DNA of 64,000 nucleotides, taken from assembly GCF_030270585.1 (NCBI RefSeq), contig NZ_BSYI01000021.1:1-64000 (forward strand). The letters run 5' to 3'. This stretch comes from Paralimibaculum aggregatum. Lineage in GTDB: Bacteria > Pseudomonadota > Alphaproteobacteria > Rhodobacterales > Rhodobacteraceae. The notes under the pieces were generated by a model, which worked only from the letters and a program-made list of their open reading frames with translations, was not told where the DNA came from and ran no database searches. Shown here in pieces: positions 55,142 to 63,167 of this stretch (its first letter is position 1; each line of letters opens with the position of its first letter). A program made the translations under genes and the position numbers.

Positions 55142-55819
55142 ATGACCGAGATCGCGATCCAGCAGGCCTGGCCCTCGACGCTGTTCCTCTGCGACTGGCC
55201 GGAGCAGGCCAGCCGTGCCCCCGCCATCGAGACGGCCCTGCGCGCCGAGGCGGCGGGCTTCGACCGGCCGGTGGCGAGCGGGGTCGCGACCTCGGCCAAG
55301 CCGGCGCAGGGGCTGGTGGAGAGCCGGCTCGATCTCTTCGACACCTGCGGCGACGCGGATCTCGGCGCGCTGGTCGACTGGTTCGGCAACTGCATCCGGC
55401 ACTGCGTGGCGCAGGTCAATGGCGGGCGCGTGGCGCCGGACCGGATCGAGGTGGAGTTCTGCGAGAGCTGGTTCCACATCACCAATGACGGTGGCTTCCA
55501 CGACGCCCATGTGCACGGCAACTGCTCCTGGTGCGGGATTTTCTACCTCGCCGCCGGCGACCCCGACCCGGTGCCGGCGGGCGGCGCGGCCTCGGCGGGC
55601 AACGGCATCAACCGGTTCTACTCGCCGATCCCCGGCGGCGGCTCGGTGCGCGATTTCGGCAATGCCTATCTCGGGCGCAGCTATCTCGACGTGCAGCCCC
55701 ATGCCGGGCGACTGGTGCTGTTTCCCTCGTTCCTGCTGCACAGCGCCCTGCCCTATCGCGGCGCGACCGACCGGGTGATCCTCTCCTTCAACAGCCGCAG
55801 CCACCTGGCGCCGGCCTGA
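55142..55819 (+). CDS. putative 2OG-Fe(II) oxygenase (TIGR02466-like)
   Basis: 225 residues. FHDAHVHGNCSWCGIFYL holds probable metal His/Asp ligands, and the C-terminal AGRLVLFPSFLLHSALPYRG with the second His and an Arg is the usual double-stranded beta-helix end of 2-oxoglutarate oxygenases. SFNSRSH closes it. Substrate unknown. 16 bp after fabI, so likely co-transcribed. Confidence 0.8.
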   Translation: MTEIAIQQAWPSTLFLCDWPEQASRAPAIETALRAEAAGFDRPVASGVATSAKPAQGLVESRLDLFDTCGDADLGALVDWFGNCIRHCVAQVNGGRVAPDRIEVEFCESWFHITNDGGFHDAHVHGNCSWCGIFYLAAGDPDPVPAGGAASAGNGINRFYSPIPGGGSVRDFGNAYLGRSYLDVQPHAGRLVLFPSFLLHSALPYRGATDRVILSFNSRSHLAPA

Positions 55820-55982
55820 GGCGCGGCGCACCGCGCCGCATCCGGCATCCCGGCAGCACCGGCCCGAGGAGGCGCCGGCCCGAGGGGGCGCCGCGCCGGG
55901 CCGCCCGCCACTGGCAACGTCATGCCCGCGGCGCGGTGGCGGCCGCCGGCGCCCGTGGCGGCGGCCCGGGTTGCGGCCGGGC

Positions 55983-56912
55983 TCAGTCGAGCCAGACCGG
56001 GTTTGACCAGGCGCGCCGGCCGACGCTGTCCATCGCCACCACGCGGAACCAGCCGCCGGCGCGGAACGGCGCGAGCGGCAGCTCGGCCACGGTGAGCGCG
56101 CGGCCATGCACCACCCTGGAAGCGGAGTGCTGCCCGACCGCCATCAGATGCGCGACCGGGCTCGAGGCGACGCGGATGCTGTCGCCCTCGACCGCGACCT
56201 CGCGCAGCTCCGGCCCCTGCGAGGAGTAGTAGGCGCCGGCCTTCAGCGCCTCGAGCAGCGCCTCGGGCTCGTTCGCCTCGGCCTTGACCATGACCCAGCC
56301 GCCGAAATGGTCGGGGTCGAGCCCGCGGAAATGCGCATCGTCGCTGGCGCAGCCGGAGAGCCGCCGGCCATCGGCGAGCAGAAGATCGAGGATCGCCGTG
56401 CCGTCGCCGCGGTCGCACTCGACCTGGCAGCCGTGGTTGTAGATCTCCACCGCATGGGCGGCCTCGATGGCGCGCGCATCGGCGAGGGTCAGCCCGTACC
56501 ACTGCGGATGCGCGATGGCGACGAAGGCCCCGGCCGCGCGCGCGCGGGCCGCCAGATCGGCGCCGCTCTCCTGGCCCGCGACCGCCCTGAAGCCCGGCGC
56601 CTCGGGCGGCGCGAAATCCGCCGGCAGGCCGACCGCGAGGATGTGCCAGAGCTCGCCATTGCCCAGCGCGCCGGAGTGGATCTCGGCGCCCGCCAGGGTG
56701 GTGAAGCGGTTGGTGCGGAAATCCCGCGTGTCGGTGATCGGATAGTCGAAGGTGCCGAGGAAATGGTCCGAGAGGCAGAGGAAGTCGTAGCCCTCGGCGG
56801 CATAGCGGCGGCAGACCTCCGCCGGCTCGAGCCCGCCATCGGAACGGGTGGAATGGGTGTGGAGATTGCCGCGGAAGAAATTTCCGGGCGAGGCGAAGGC
56901 GAGCTGCTGCAT
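55983..56912 (-). CDS. PHP-domain phosphoesterase
   Basis: 309 residues. Metal ligands of the PHP fold appear in order: NLHTHSTRSDG (14-26), LCLSDHF, GAEIH, AIAHPQWYG, and GCASDDAHFRG. The C-terminal part is beta-rich (VVHGRALTVAELPLAPFRAGG). Such stand-alone proteins may act as nucleotide or histidinol-type phosphatases; the substrate is not clear. ATG at 56912. Divergent from xthA. Confidence 0.87.
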   Translation of the reverse strand: MQQLAFASPGNFFRGNLHTHSTRSDGGLEPAEVCRRYAAEGYDFLCLSDHFLGTFDYPITDTRDFRTNRFTTLAGAEIHSGALGNGELWHILAVGLPADFAPPEAPGFRAVAGQESGADLAARARAAGAFVAIAHPQWYGLTLADARAIEAAHAVEIYNHGCQVECDRGDGTAILDLLLADGRRLSGCASDDAHFRGLDPDHFGGWVMVKAEANEPEALLEALKAGAYYSSQGPELREVAVEGDSIRVASSPVAHLMAVGQHSASRVVHGRALTVAELPLAPFRAGGWFRVVAMDSVGRRAWSNPVWLD

Positions 56913-56996
56913 CGGGTCCCCCCATGAATCGATCTGCGCCGGTTACCTAATGGAAGCGCCCGCGTCTATCGCAACATGATGACAGTGCGCGGCAGC

Positions 56997-57025
56997 TTGA
57001 CAGCACCCCGGTGCGTCGGGACTGT
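56997..57025 (+). promoter_or_regulatory. candidate promoter of xthA
   Basis: TTGACA (56997-57002), a 17-bp spacer, then GACTGT, a poor -10. The consensus -35 sits about 30 bp before the ATG. Confidence 0.3.
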
Positions 57026-57031
57026 GCGGCC

Positions 57032-57814
57032 ATGCGCATCGCCACTTTCAACATCAACGGCATCAAGGCCCGGCTCGGCCAGCTCGCCGACTGGCTCGCG
57101 GAGACCGCCCCCGACGTGGCGGTGCTGCAGGAGTTGAAGTCGATGGATGCCAACGTGCCGCGCGAGCCCATCGAGGCGCTCGGCTACCATGTCGAGACCC
57201 ACGGGCAGAAGAGCTTCAACGGCGTCGCGATCCTCTCCAAGCGGCCGCTGGAGGACGTCGTCCGCGGCCTTCCCGGCGACGAGGCGGACGAGCAGGCCCG
57301 CTGGATCGAGGCGACCGTCAGCGGCGAGCACGGCGCGGTGCGGGTGGTCGGGCTCTACCTGCCCAACGGCAACCCGGTGCCGGGGCCGAAATACGACTAC
57401 AAGCTGGCCTGGATGGCGCGGCTCGAGGCGCGGGCGGCAGAGCTGCTGGCCGAGGAGATGCCGCTGGTGCTGGGGGGCGACTACAACGTGATCCCCGAGC
57501 CGCGCGACGCCGCGCGCCCGGAGGCCTGGGCGGAGGATGCGCTGTTCCTGCCCGAGAGCCGGGCGGCCTGGCGGCGGGTGGTCAATCTCGGCTTCCACGA
57601 CGCCACCCGCGAGGTCACGCAGGAGGACGGGCGCTATACCTTCTGGGACTATCAGCGCGGCTCCTGGCAGAAGGACGACGGCATCCGCATCGACCATCTG
57701 CTGCTGAGCCCGCAGGCCGCCGACCGCATGACCGCCGCGGGGATCGACCGCGAGATGCGCGGCCGGGAGAAACCCTCGGATCACGTGCCGGTCTGGGTCG
57801 AGCTGGAGATCTGA
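57032..57814 (+). CDS. xthA: exodeoxyribonuclease III (AP endonuclease)
   Basis: 260 residues. Metal and catalytic motifs are FNINGIKARL, QELKSMD, GLYLPNGNP, GDYNVIP, RIDHLLLS and SDHVPVW. It repairs abasic sites and 3' blocks in base-excision repair. ATG at 57032 (MRIATFNING) is the family start; seven codons upstream belong to the leader. Confidence 0.95.
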   Translation: MRIATFNINGIKARLGQLADWLAETAPDVAVLQELKSMDANVPREPIEALGYHVETHGQKSFNGVAILSKRPLEDVVRGLPGDEADEQARWIEATVSGEHGAVRVVGLYLPNGNPVPGPKYDYKLAWMARLEARAAELLAEEMPLVLGGDYNVIPEPRDAARPEAWAEDALFLPESRAAWRRVVNLGFHDATREVTQEDGRYTFWDYQRGSWQKDDGIRIDHLLLSPQAADRMTAAGIDREMRGREKPSDHVPVWVELEI

Positions 57815-57857
57815 GGGGGGGGGCGCCCGAGCCGCGCGAGCCGCGCTCGGCCCGGTT

Positions 57858-58883
57858 TCAGCCCTGTCCGGGCCGTGCCGGTGCCACCGGGGAGCGCCGC
57901 GGCGCCCGCGGCGAGCCGGCATCCGCCTCTGGCGGTGCGCTCGCCACCCCCGGGCCGCGGCGCTTCGGCGCGGGGGCCTGCTCCGGCGCACCGGGGCCGG
58001 CCGGGCCGTAATCCGACACCGGCGCCCCCGCCTCCTCCGCCGCCGCGAGGATCACCGGGTCGATCTCCGCCGGCGCCACGGCATCCTGCGCCCGCTCGGA
58101 GGCCGGCCCCTCGCCGGCCGGCCCCACCTCGGGATCGGCAGCGGCGAGCAGGGTGTCGACCACCGTCAGCGGGTTGGCATTGTCGTGCTTGATCCGGCTG
58201 ACCTGCGCGCGCAGCACCGCATGCATCTCCTCCGGGTCCAGCGGCCGGTCGCGGAAGCCCGACACGGTGACCAGCACCAGCTTGCCGCGGATATCCATGA
58301 AGCCCCGCCAGAATTCCGGCGAGAGCAGCGCCAGACCGCCCTCATGGGTGTCGTGCACATGCACGAAGAGCGCGCCATCGGCCTCGATCACGTCGACGAT
58401 CTCGACCGTATCGCCGGAGCCGTTGCGCCCGAGCAGCGCCAGCCCCTTCTCGCCGGTGAGGAAGTTGCGCAGCTGGAGCATCGCGGTGCCGGTGCCGGCG
58501 CCGCCCGCCGGATCGCCGGAGATCGCCACCGTCACGAGCCCCGGAAAGGCCGGCGGCACCTCCACCCGGTCGGCCCCCGGCGCGGCGGCCGCGGCGGTCT
58601 CGGTCACGCAATCCGCCACCACCGCGAAGACGCCGGTCTCCGAGGCGCTGAAGGTGCCGCTGGTCAGGCAGAGCCCCTCGACCGGCTCGATGGCGATCAG
58701 CGCGTCGCCGGCGCGGACGATCGCCCGCTGCGGCCCGGTCTCGACGAAGCGGTAGGGCACCCGCGTCCGCTCGAGCTCGTCATCGCGGTCGCTGAGGCCG
58801 CGCTCGAGCTGCAGGCAGCCCGAGAGCAGCATCGCCGCCAGGAGGGCGGACGGCATGGCCGGAGGGCATGTGCGAAACGCCAA
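57858..58883 (-). CDS. unknown lipoprotein with Pro-rich tail
   Basis: 341 residues. The lipobox MLLSGC predicts lipidation. The central part (about 40-240) has repeated beta strands and a VHVHDTHEGGLALLS segment. The last 80 residues are rich in Pro, Ala and Glu and end basic. It resembles no family I know. The start is uncertain: TTG at 58883 gives a normal-length signal peptide with a positive head, whereas ATG at 58856 gives only 13 residues before the Cys and has no clear ribosome site. It lies 20 bp from ilvD on the same strand. Confidence 0.68.
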   Translation of the reverse strand: MAFRTCPPAMPSALLAAMLLSGCLQLERGLSDRDDELERTRVPYRFVETGPQRAIVRAGDALIAIEPVEGLCLTSGTFSASETGVFAVVADCVTETAAAAAPGADRVEVPPAFPGLVTVAISGDPAGGAGTGTAMLQLRNFLTGEKGLALLGRNGSGDTVEIVDVIEADGALFVHVHDTHEGGLALLSPEFWRGFMDIRGKLVLVTVSGFRDRPLDPEEMHAVLRAQVSRIKHDNANPLTVVDTLLAAADPEVGPAGEGPASERAQDAVAPAEIDPVILAAAEEAGAPVSDYGPAGPGAPEQAPAPKRRGPGVASAPPEADAGSPRAPRRSPVAPARPGQG

Positions 58884-58903
58884 AACCCCGGCCTCAGCCC
58901 GAC

Positions 58904-60661
58904 TCAGATATCGGCATAGACATGGCGCTCGCCCGCCTGGCCCGGATGCGTCACCGCGCCGTCGCAGGTGCGGCCGACGAGCTGGGCATATTTCCAGAGC
59001 GCACCGGCACCATACTGGGTCTCGCGCGGGCCCGGCCAGTCCTTGGCGCGGGCCTTCAGCTCCTTGGCGGTGAGCTTCACCTTGATCGTGCCCTTCCTGG
59101 CATCGATCTGGATGATGTCGCCGTTCTGCAGCAGCCCGATCGGCCCGCCGGCCGCCGCCTCCGGCCCGACATGGCCGATGCAGAAGCCCCGGGTCGCGCC
59201 GGAGAACCGCCCGTCGGTGATCAGCGCCACCTTGGAGCCCATGCCCTGGCCCGAGATCGCCGCCGTGGTGGCAAGCATCTCGCGCATCCCCGGGCCGCCC
59301 CGCGGCCCCTCGTTGCGGATCACCAGCACCTCGCCGGCCTCATAGTCGCGCGCCTGCACGGCGGCGAAGGCCTCCTCCTCCGATTCGAAGACCCGCGCCG
59401 GCCCCTCGAACTTCAGCTTCTTCAGCCCGGCCACCTTCACGATGGCGCCCTCGGGCGCGAGGTTGCCCTTGAGGCCCACGACACCGCCGGTGGCCGAGAG
59501 CGGCTTGTCGACCGGGTGGATGATCCGCCCGTCCGCCTCGCCGGCGATGTCGGCCAGCGATTCGCCGAGGGTGCGGCCATCGGCGGTGACGCAGTCCTCG
59601 TGCAGGTAGCCGCCGCGGGCGAGCTCCTTCATCACCACCGCGATGCCGCCGACCTCCCAGAGATCCTTGGCGACATAGCGCCCGCCCGGCTTCAGATCGA
59701 CGAAATAGGGCGTCTCCTTGAAGATCTCGCAGACATCCTCGAGGCCGAACTCGATCCCCGCCTCGTGGGCGATCGCCGGCAGGTGCAGGCCGGCATTGGT
59801 GCTGCCGCCGGTGCAGGCGACGACGCGGGCCGCGTTCTCGAGGCTCTTGCGGGTCACCACGTCGCGCGCCCGGATGCCCCGGGCGAGCAGGTTCATCACC
59901 GCGCGCCCGCTGGCCTCGGCGAAGGAGTCGCGGCTCTCGTAGGGCGCCGGCGCGCCGGCCGAGTTCATCAGCGCCAGCCCGATCGCCTCGGAGACGCAGG
60001 CCATGGTGTTGGCGGTGAACTGCCCGCCGCAGGCCCCCGCCGAGGGGCAGGCGACGCGCTCGAGCACCGCCAGCGCCTCGTCCGAGAGCGAGCCGGCCTG
60101 GTTCCGCCCCACCGCCTCGAACATGTCCTGCACGGTGAGATCGCGGTTGCGGAAATCCTCCGGCACGCTGTCGCCATGCGGCGCCCGCCCCGGCAGGATC
60201 GACCCGCCATAGAGGAAGACCGAGGGCACGTTGAGCCGCACCATGGCCATCATCATGCCCGGCAGGCTCTTGTCGCAGCCGGCGAGGCCGACCAGCGCGT
60301 CATAGGCGTGGCCGCGCATGGTGAGCTCCACCGTGTCGGCGATGGCCTCGCGGCTGACCAGCGAGGAGCGCATGCCCTCATGGCCCATGGCGATGCCGTC
60401 GGTCACCGTGATGGTGGTGAACTCGCGCGGCGTGCCGGCGGCTTCCTTGACACCGAGCTTCACCGCCTGGGCCTGGCGGCTCAGGGCGATGTTGCAGGGC
60501 GCGGCCTCGTTCCAGCAGGTCGCGACGCCGACGAAGGGGCGATGGATCTCCGCATCCGTCAGCCCCATGGCGTAGTAGTAGGACCGATGCGGCGCCCGCG
60601 CGGGGCCCTCGGTCACGTGGCGGCTCGGCAGCCTCGATTTGTCGAAGGTCTTGGCGTCCAT
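58904..60661 (-). CDS. ilvD: dihydroxy-acid dehydratase
   Basis: 585 residues, Fe-S dehydratase of branched-chain amino acid and pantothenate synthesis. Cluster cysteines lie in [25 protein letters not shown] and [15 protein letters not shown]. Other motifs are [26 protein letters not shown] and [15 protein letters not shown]. Its cluster depends on the Suf system. GGGGGAG lies right against an ATG at 60667 but is 6 bases from ATG 60661 (MDAKTFDKS), so the latter is chosen. Confidence 0.96.
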   Translation of the reverse strand: MDAKTFDKSRLPSRHVTEGPARAPHRSYYYAMGLTDAEIHRPFVGVATCWNEAAPCNIALSRQAQAVKLGVKEAAGTPREFTTITVTDGIAMGHEGMRSSLVSREAIADTVELTMRGHAYDALVGLAGCDKSLPGMMMAMVRLNVPSVFLYGGSILPGRAPHGDSVPEDFRNRDLTVQDMFEAVGRNQAGSLSDEALAVLERVACPSAGACGGQFTANTMACVSEAIGLALMNSAGAPAPYESRDSFAEASGRAVMNLLARGIRARDVVTRKSLENAARVVACTGGSTNAGLHLPAIAHEAGIEFGLEDVCEIFKETPYFVDLKPGGRYVAKDLWEVGGIAVVMKELARGGYLHEDCVTADGRTLGESLADIAGEADGRIIHPVDKPLSATGGVVGLKGNLAPEGAIVKVAGLKKLKFEGPARVFESEEEAFAAVQARDYEAGEVLVIRNEGPRGGPGMREMLATTAAISGQGMGSKVALITDGRFSGATRGFCIGHVGPEAAAGGPIGLLQNGDIIQIDARKGTIKVKLTAKELKARAKDWPGPRETQYGAGALWKYAQLVGRTCDGAVTHPGQAGERHVYADI

Positions 60662-60812
60662 CCCCATCTCCCCCGCTTTGTTTTTGTCGGACGATTCACA
60701 TCCGCGGGAGCCTAGTCCCTCCGCCGGGCCGATGCCAGTGGCTCCGGTGGCGGCGCGCCGCCCTGCCTGAGCCTCCCGGAAAGACCATGAATTTCAACCA
60801 TAAGGAGAGTTT

Positions 60813-60842
60813 TTCAGTTTTGGAATTCGATTCCATTATATC
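60813..60842 (+). promoter_or_regulatory. palindrome inside a candidate promoter
   Basis: TGGAAT-TCG-ATTCCA (60821-60835) is a perfect 6+6 palindrome between TTCAGT (60813-60818, weak -35) and TATATC (60837-60842, good -10). A repressor bound there would block the promoter. The -35 is poor, so an activator may be needed. Confidence 0.45.
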
Positions 60843-60844
60843 GT

Positions 60845-60873
60845 TAACCATTTAGTAACCATTTTCGGTTACT
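60845..60873. promoter_or_regulatory. 11-bp-phased direct repeat plus inverted repeat
   Basis: TAACCATTT at 60845-60853 and 60856-60864 is repeated with an 11-bp period. AGTAACC (60854-60860) and GGTTACT (60867-60873) form an inverted repeat. TTAACCAT (60844-60851) matches the CtrA half-site of alphaproteobacteria. A multimeric regulator site is likely; the regulator is unknown. Confidence 0.45.
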
Positions 60874-61166
60874 GGGAACAGTTTTCGTTAGTACGCGAAT
60901 GAACTAAACGAAACTTGAAGTAATTTAGTCTCGAATGAAGGTTCGACTTTTGCTACAACCTAGGTGTGTGGAGGCTACGGTTGATTCTCGTGGCTTCCGG
61001 TGGGTGGTTGTGGTTTCCAGTTCGAGACCGTCGTTCTACGCGCGCATCCATAGGTTGCCGGGGCGCGCGGGATCGGGACCGCCCGTGTGGAAGATGCGCC
61101 GCCGTCTGGCGGTGCCTGACGAGGTGGCCGCCGACGATGCCGCGGCCGGGTGAGGGAGATTGATCG

Positions 61167-61934
61167 ATGGGCCAGTTTGACCTGAAGAAGAACGCGATTC
61201 GCTGGGGCGCTGCCGCGGCCCTCACCTGCCTGCCGATGACCGCCTCCGGCGCCGTCATTGGCGAGAGCTTCGATTTCAGCGGCGAGATCCTCGGGCTCGA
61301 CATCTCGGTGTTGCCGGTTATCGGCCTGCCGCTTCCCTCGCTCGATATCGACGCCACCGTGGGCGTCGGCGGCAGCGGTACCGCTACGGCGGGCGTCGAC
61401 GACCCGGCCGATGCGGAGTTCGCCTTCGTGGCGGTCAGCGCGCCCCTGCTGGGCTTCCCGCTCGCCGAGGTCTCGCTTGGCGTGATCGGCGTCGACTGGA
61501 TCGACGCCGACAGCTTCGACCTGGTCTTCGACCTCACGACGACCGTCTCGGCTCTTGGCCTCGACATCGCGAGCGTCTCCGTGACCGCGGTCGAGACGAT
61601 CAACTGGACGATCAGCAATATCGGCGACGGCACCATGCCGATCGAGTCGATCGTGTTCAACGGGGCGGCGTCGAGCGCCCTGCTCACCGGCACTTCGCCC
61701 GACACGCTCGAAATCACCGATGGCGGCTTCGGCCTCGACATTGCCTACAACAACCTGATCGCCGCCGGCGTCGGGATCGACATCTTCGACCAGCCGCAGC
61801 CGGTTCGCGCCCGCTTCGACATCACCACCGGCACGCTGGACAGCGACGTTCCCCTGCCGGCCGCCTTCTGGATGATGCTGGCCGGCGTCGGCGGTCTCGG
61901 CGCGCTCCGGGCGCGCCGCCGCGCCGCGGCCTGA
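61167..61934 (+). CDS. second secreted VPLPA-CTERM protein
   Basis: 255 residues. A signal peptide (about 1-29) starts MGQFDLKKNAIRWG and ends near SGA. The acidic body is dominated by Asp, Gly, Ser and beta-branched residues, with LDISVLPVIGLPLPSLDID and several T/S-rich strands. The tail VPLPAAFWMMLAGVGGLGAL plus RARRRAAA is the VPLPA-CTERM signal (motif, helix, Arg cluster). It is unlike the first VPLPA protein in its body. Cell-surface or matrix protein of unknown role. ATG at 61167 with GGGAG upstream. Confidence 0.85.
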   Translation: MGQFDLKKNAIRWGAAAALTCLPMTASGAVIGESFDFSGEILGLDISVLPVIGLPLPSLDIDATVGVGGSGTATAGVDDPADAEFAFVAVSAPLLGFPLAEVSLGVIGVDWIDADSFDLVFDLTTTVSALGLDIASVSVTAVETINWTISNIGDGTMPIESIVFNGAASSALLTGTSPDTLEITDGGFGLDIAYNNLIAAGVGIDIFDQPQPVRARFDITTGTLDSDVPLPAAFWMMLAGVGGLGALRARRRAAA

Positions 61935-61955
61935 ACCGCGCCACCCAAGCGCGCA

Positions 61956-61984
61956 GCGAGGGCCTCGAACACCGAGGCCCTCGC
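61956..61984 (+). terminator. 12-bp stem terminator of the second VPLPA-CTERM gene
   Basis: GCGAGGGCCTCG (61956-61967), loop AACAC, CGAGGCCCTCGC (61973-61984): a perfect 12-bp stem 21 bp after the stop. Only AATT follows, so the T-tract is weak. Confidence 0.65.
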
Positions 61985-62058
61985 AATTCCGCCCCCGGAT
62001 CGCTACCTTTGAGGGCAGAAGGGCGGCCGCCCGCCGCCCGCAAGGAAGGGAGGCAGAG

Positions 62059-62244
62059 ATGAGCAAGTCCAAGCTCGACCATGCCGAGCCCGGCGCCGAG
62101 GAAAGCCGGGTTCGCGAGTTCACCCGCATCGAGCGGGAAAACGCGCCGGACACGTCGGACCCGAAGATCATGGCCATGACCAAGGCGAAGAAGGCCATGC
62201 CGATGGACTTCTCCGAGGCAAAGACCGCGCGCGACACGGAATGA
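62059..62244 (+). CDS. 61-residue unknown polar protein
   Basis: MSKSKLDHAEPGAEESRVRE opens a highly charged, probably disordered protein with acidic N-terminal half and Lys/Met-rich second half (MAMTKAKKAMPMDF). No hydrophobic segment. GGGAGG lies just upstream of ATG 62059. The stop overlaps the start of the CPBP protease gene (ATGA), so the two are translated together and may be functionally linked. Family unknown. Confidence 0.65.
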   Translation: MSKSKLDHAEPGAEESRVREFTRIERENAPDTSDPKIMAMTKAKKAMPMDFSEAKTARDTE

Positions 62245-63137
62245 CCCCAGTTGCCGCCCCGGCCGCAGACCCGGCCGGGGCGGCGTTTCGGCACTATCTC
62301 GACATGGCGGCGGGCCGTCCCGGATCGTGGCGGCCCGCCGTCGGCGTTCTGGCGGTGCTCGCGGGCTGGCTGATCGTCGGAACCGTGCTCTCGGCGGCGA
62401 CGGGAGGGCTCGCGCTCCGCGGCGGCAGCCCCGCCGGCGTCGCGCTCCTTCTCGGCAGCTTCGGCGGCATCTGGCTCGGCCTGGCGGTGGCGCTCAGGGC
62501 GCTGCACGGGCGCGGGCTGGCGAGCCTCTGGGGCGGGGCGGCCGGGCGGCGCTGGCGCGGGCTTGCCCTCGGCGCCGGGATCGGCGCGGGGCTCCATGCG
62601 GCGACGGCGCTGCTGGCGCTGCCGCTGGCCGGCCTGCCCGGGCGGAGCGCGCTGGCGCTGGCCGACTGGGCGGCCTGGCTGCCGCTTCTGGCGCTTGGCG
62701 TGGCGTTGCAGGCGGGCGCCGAGGAGGCGGTCTTCCGGGGCTATCTGGTTCAGGAGATCGGCCGGCGGCTGCGCCATCCGCTGGCCTGGGCGGTGCTGCC
62801 CTCGGCGCTGTTCGGGGCGCTGCACTACGCGCCGCATCTGCCGGGCTGGAGCGCGCTCGCCTATGTCGCGGTGAGCTTCCTCTTCGGGCTCTCGGCGAGC
62901 CTGCTGGTCTGGCGTTTTGGCGGGCTGGCAGCGGCCTTCGGCCTGCATGCCGCAATCAATTTCCTGGGGCTCACGGTGGCCGGGCTCGACGGTGTCGCGG
63001 CCGGCGCGCAGCTCTGGCTCTATGACGCCGGACGGGCCGAGGCGCTGCTGGCGGCGGATCTCGTGGTCTCCGCCGCCCTGCTCGGGGGGCTCTGGTGGTG
63101 CCTCGGCCCTGCCGCTTCCCGCCGCGCGGCGGCGTGA
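62241..63137 (+). CDS. CPBP-family intramembrane metalloprotease
   Basis: 298-residue polytopic membrane protein (about eight helices). The active motif EEAVFRGYLVQEI lies at about residue 155-170, followed by FGALHYA with a metal His and a later FGLHAAINF with the third. These three motifs define the CAAX protease/bacteriocin-processing (CPBP) family. Members cleave small peptides or act as immunity proteins. It is coupled by ATGA to the small polar protein upstream. Confidence 0.88.
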   Translation: MTPVAAPAADPAGAAFRHYLDMAAGRPGSWRPAVGVLAVLAGWLIVGTVLSAATGGLALRGGSPAGVALLLGSFGGIWLGLAVALRALHGRGLASLWGGAAGRRWRGLALGAGIGAGLHAATALLALPLAGLPGRSALALADWAAWLPLLALGVALQAGAEEAVFRGYLVQEIGRRLRHPLAWAVLPSALFGALHYAPHLPGWSALAYVAVSFLFGLSASLLVWRFGGLAAAFGLHAAINFLGLTVAGLDGVAAGAQLWLYDAGRAEALLAADLVVSAALLGGLWWCLGPAASRRAAA

Positions 63138-63167
63138 GGGCGGGCGCCGCGGCCCGCCCGGGCGGCG

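Larger units (their letters stand above)
60662..61166. other. 505-bp AT-rich regulatory region between ilvD and the second VPLPA-CTERM gene
   Basis: No gene is convincing; a 72-codon frame at 60935-61153 has no family-like features. The core 60785-60960 is strikingly AT-rich against the window and carries several repeats, listed separately. It is the largest concentration of regulatory-looking sequence in the window and lies just upstream of the gene at 61167. It must also include the ilvD promoter on the other strand. Confidence 0.55.

Noticed and set aside
57815-57857. CCGAGC/GCTCGG stem between xthA and the lipoprotein gene as terminator
   Set aside because: Only 6 bp with a loop of about 12 nt and no T-tract; too weak to call in such GC-rich sequence.
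60935-61153. 72-codon plus-strand frame upstream of the second VPLPA-CTERM gene
   Set aside because: Lacks a ribosome site, family features and codon bias; more likely leader sequence.
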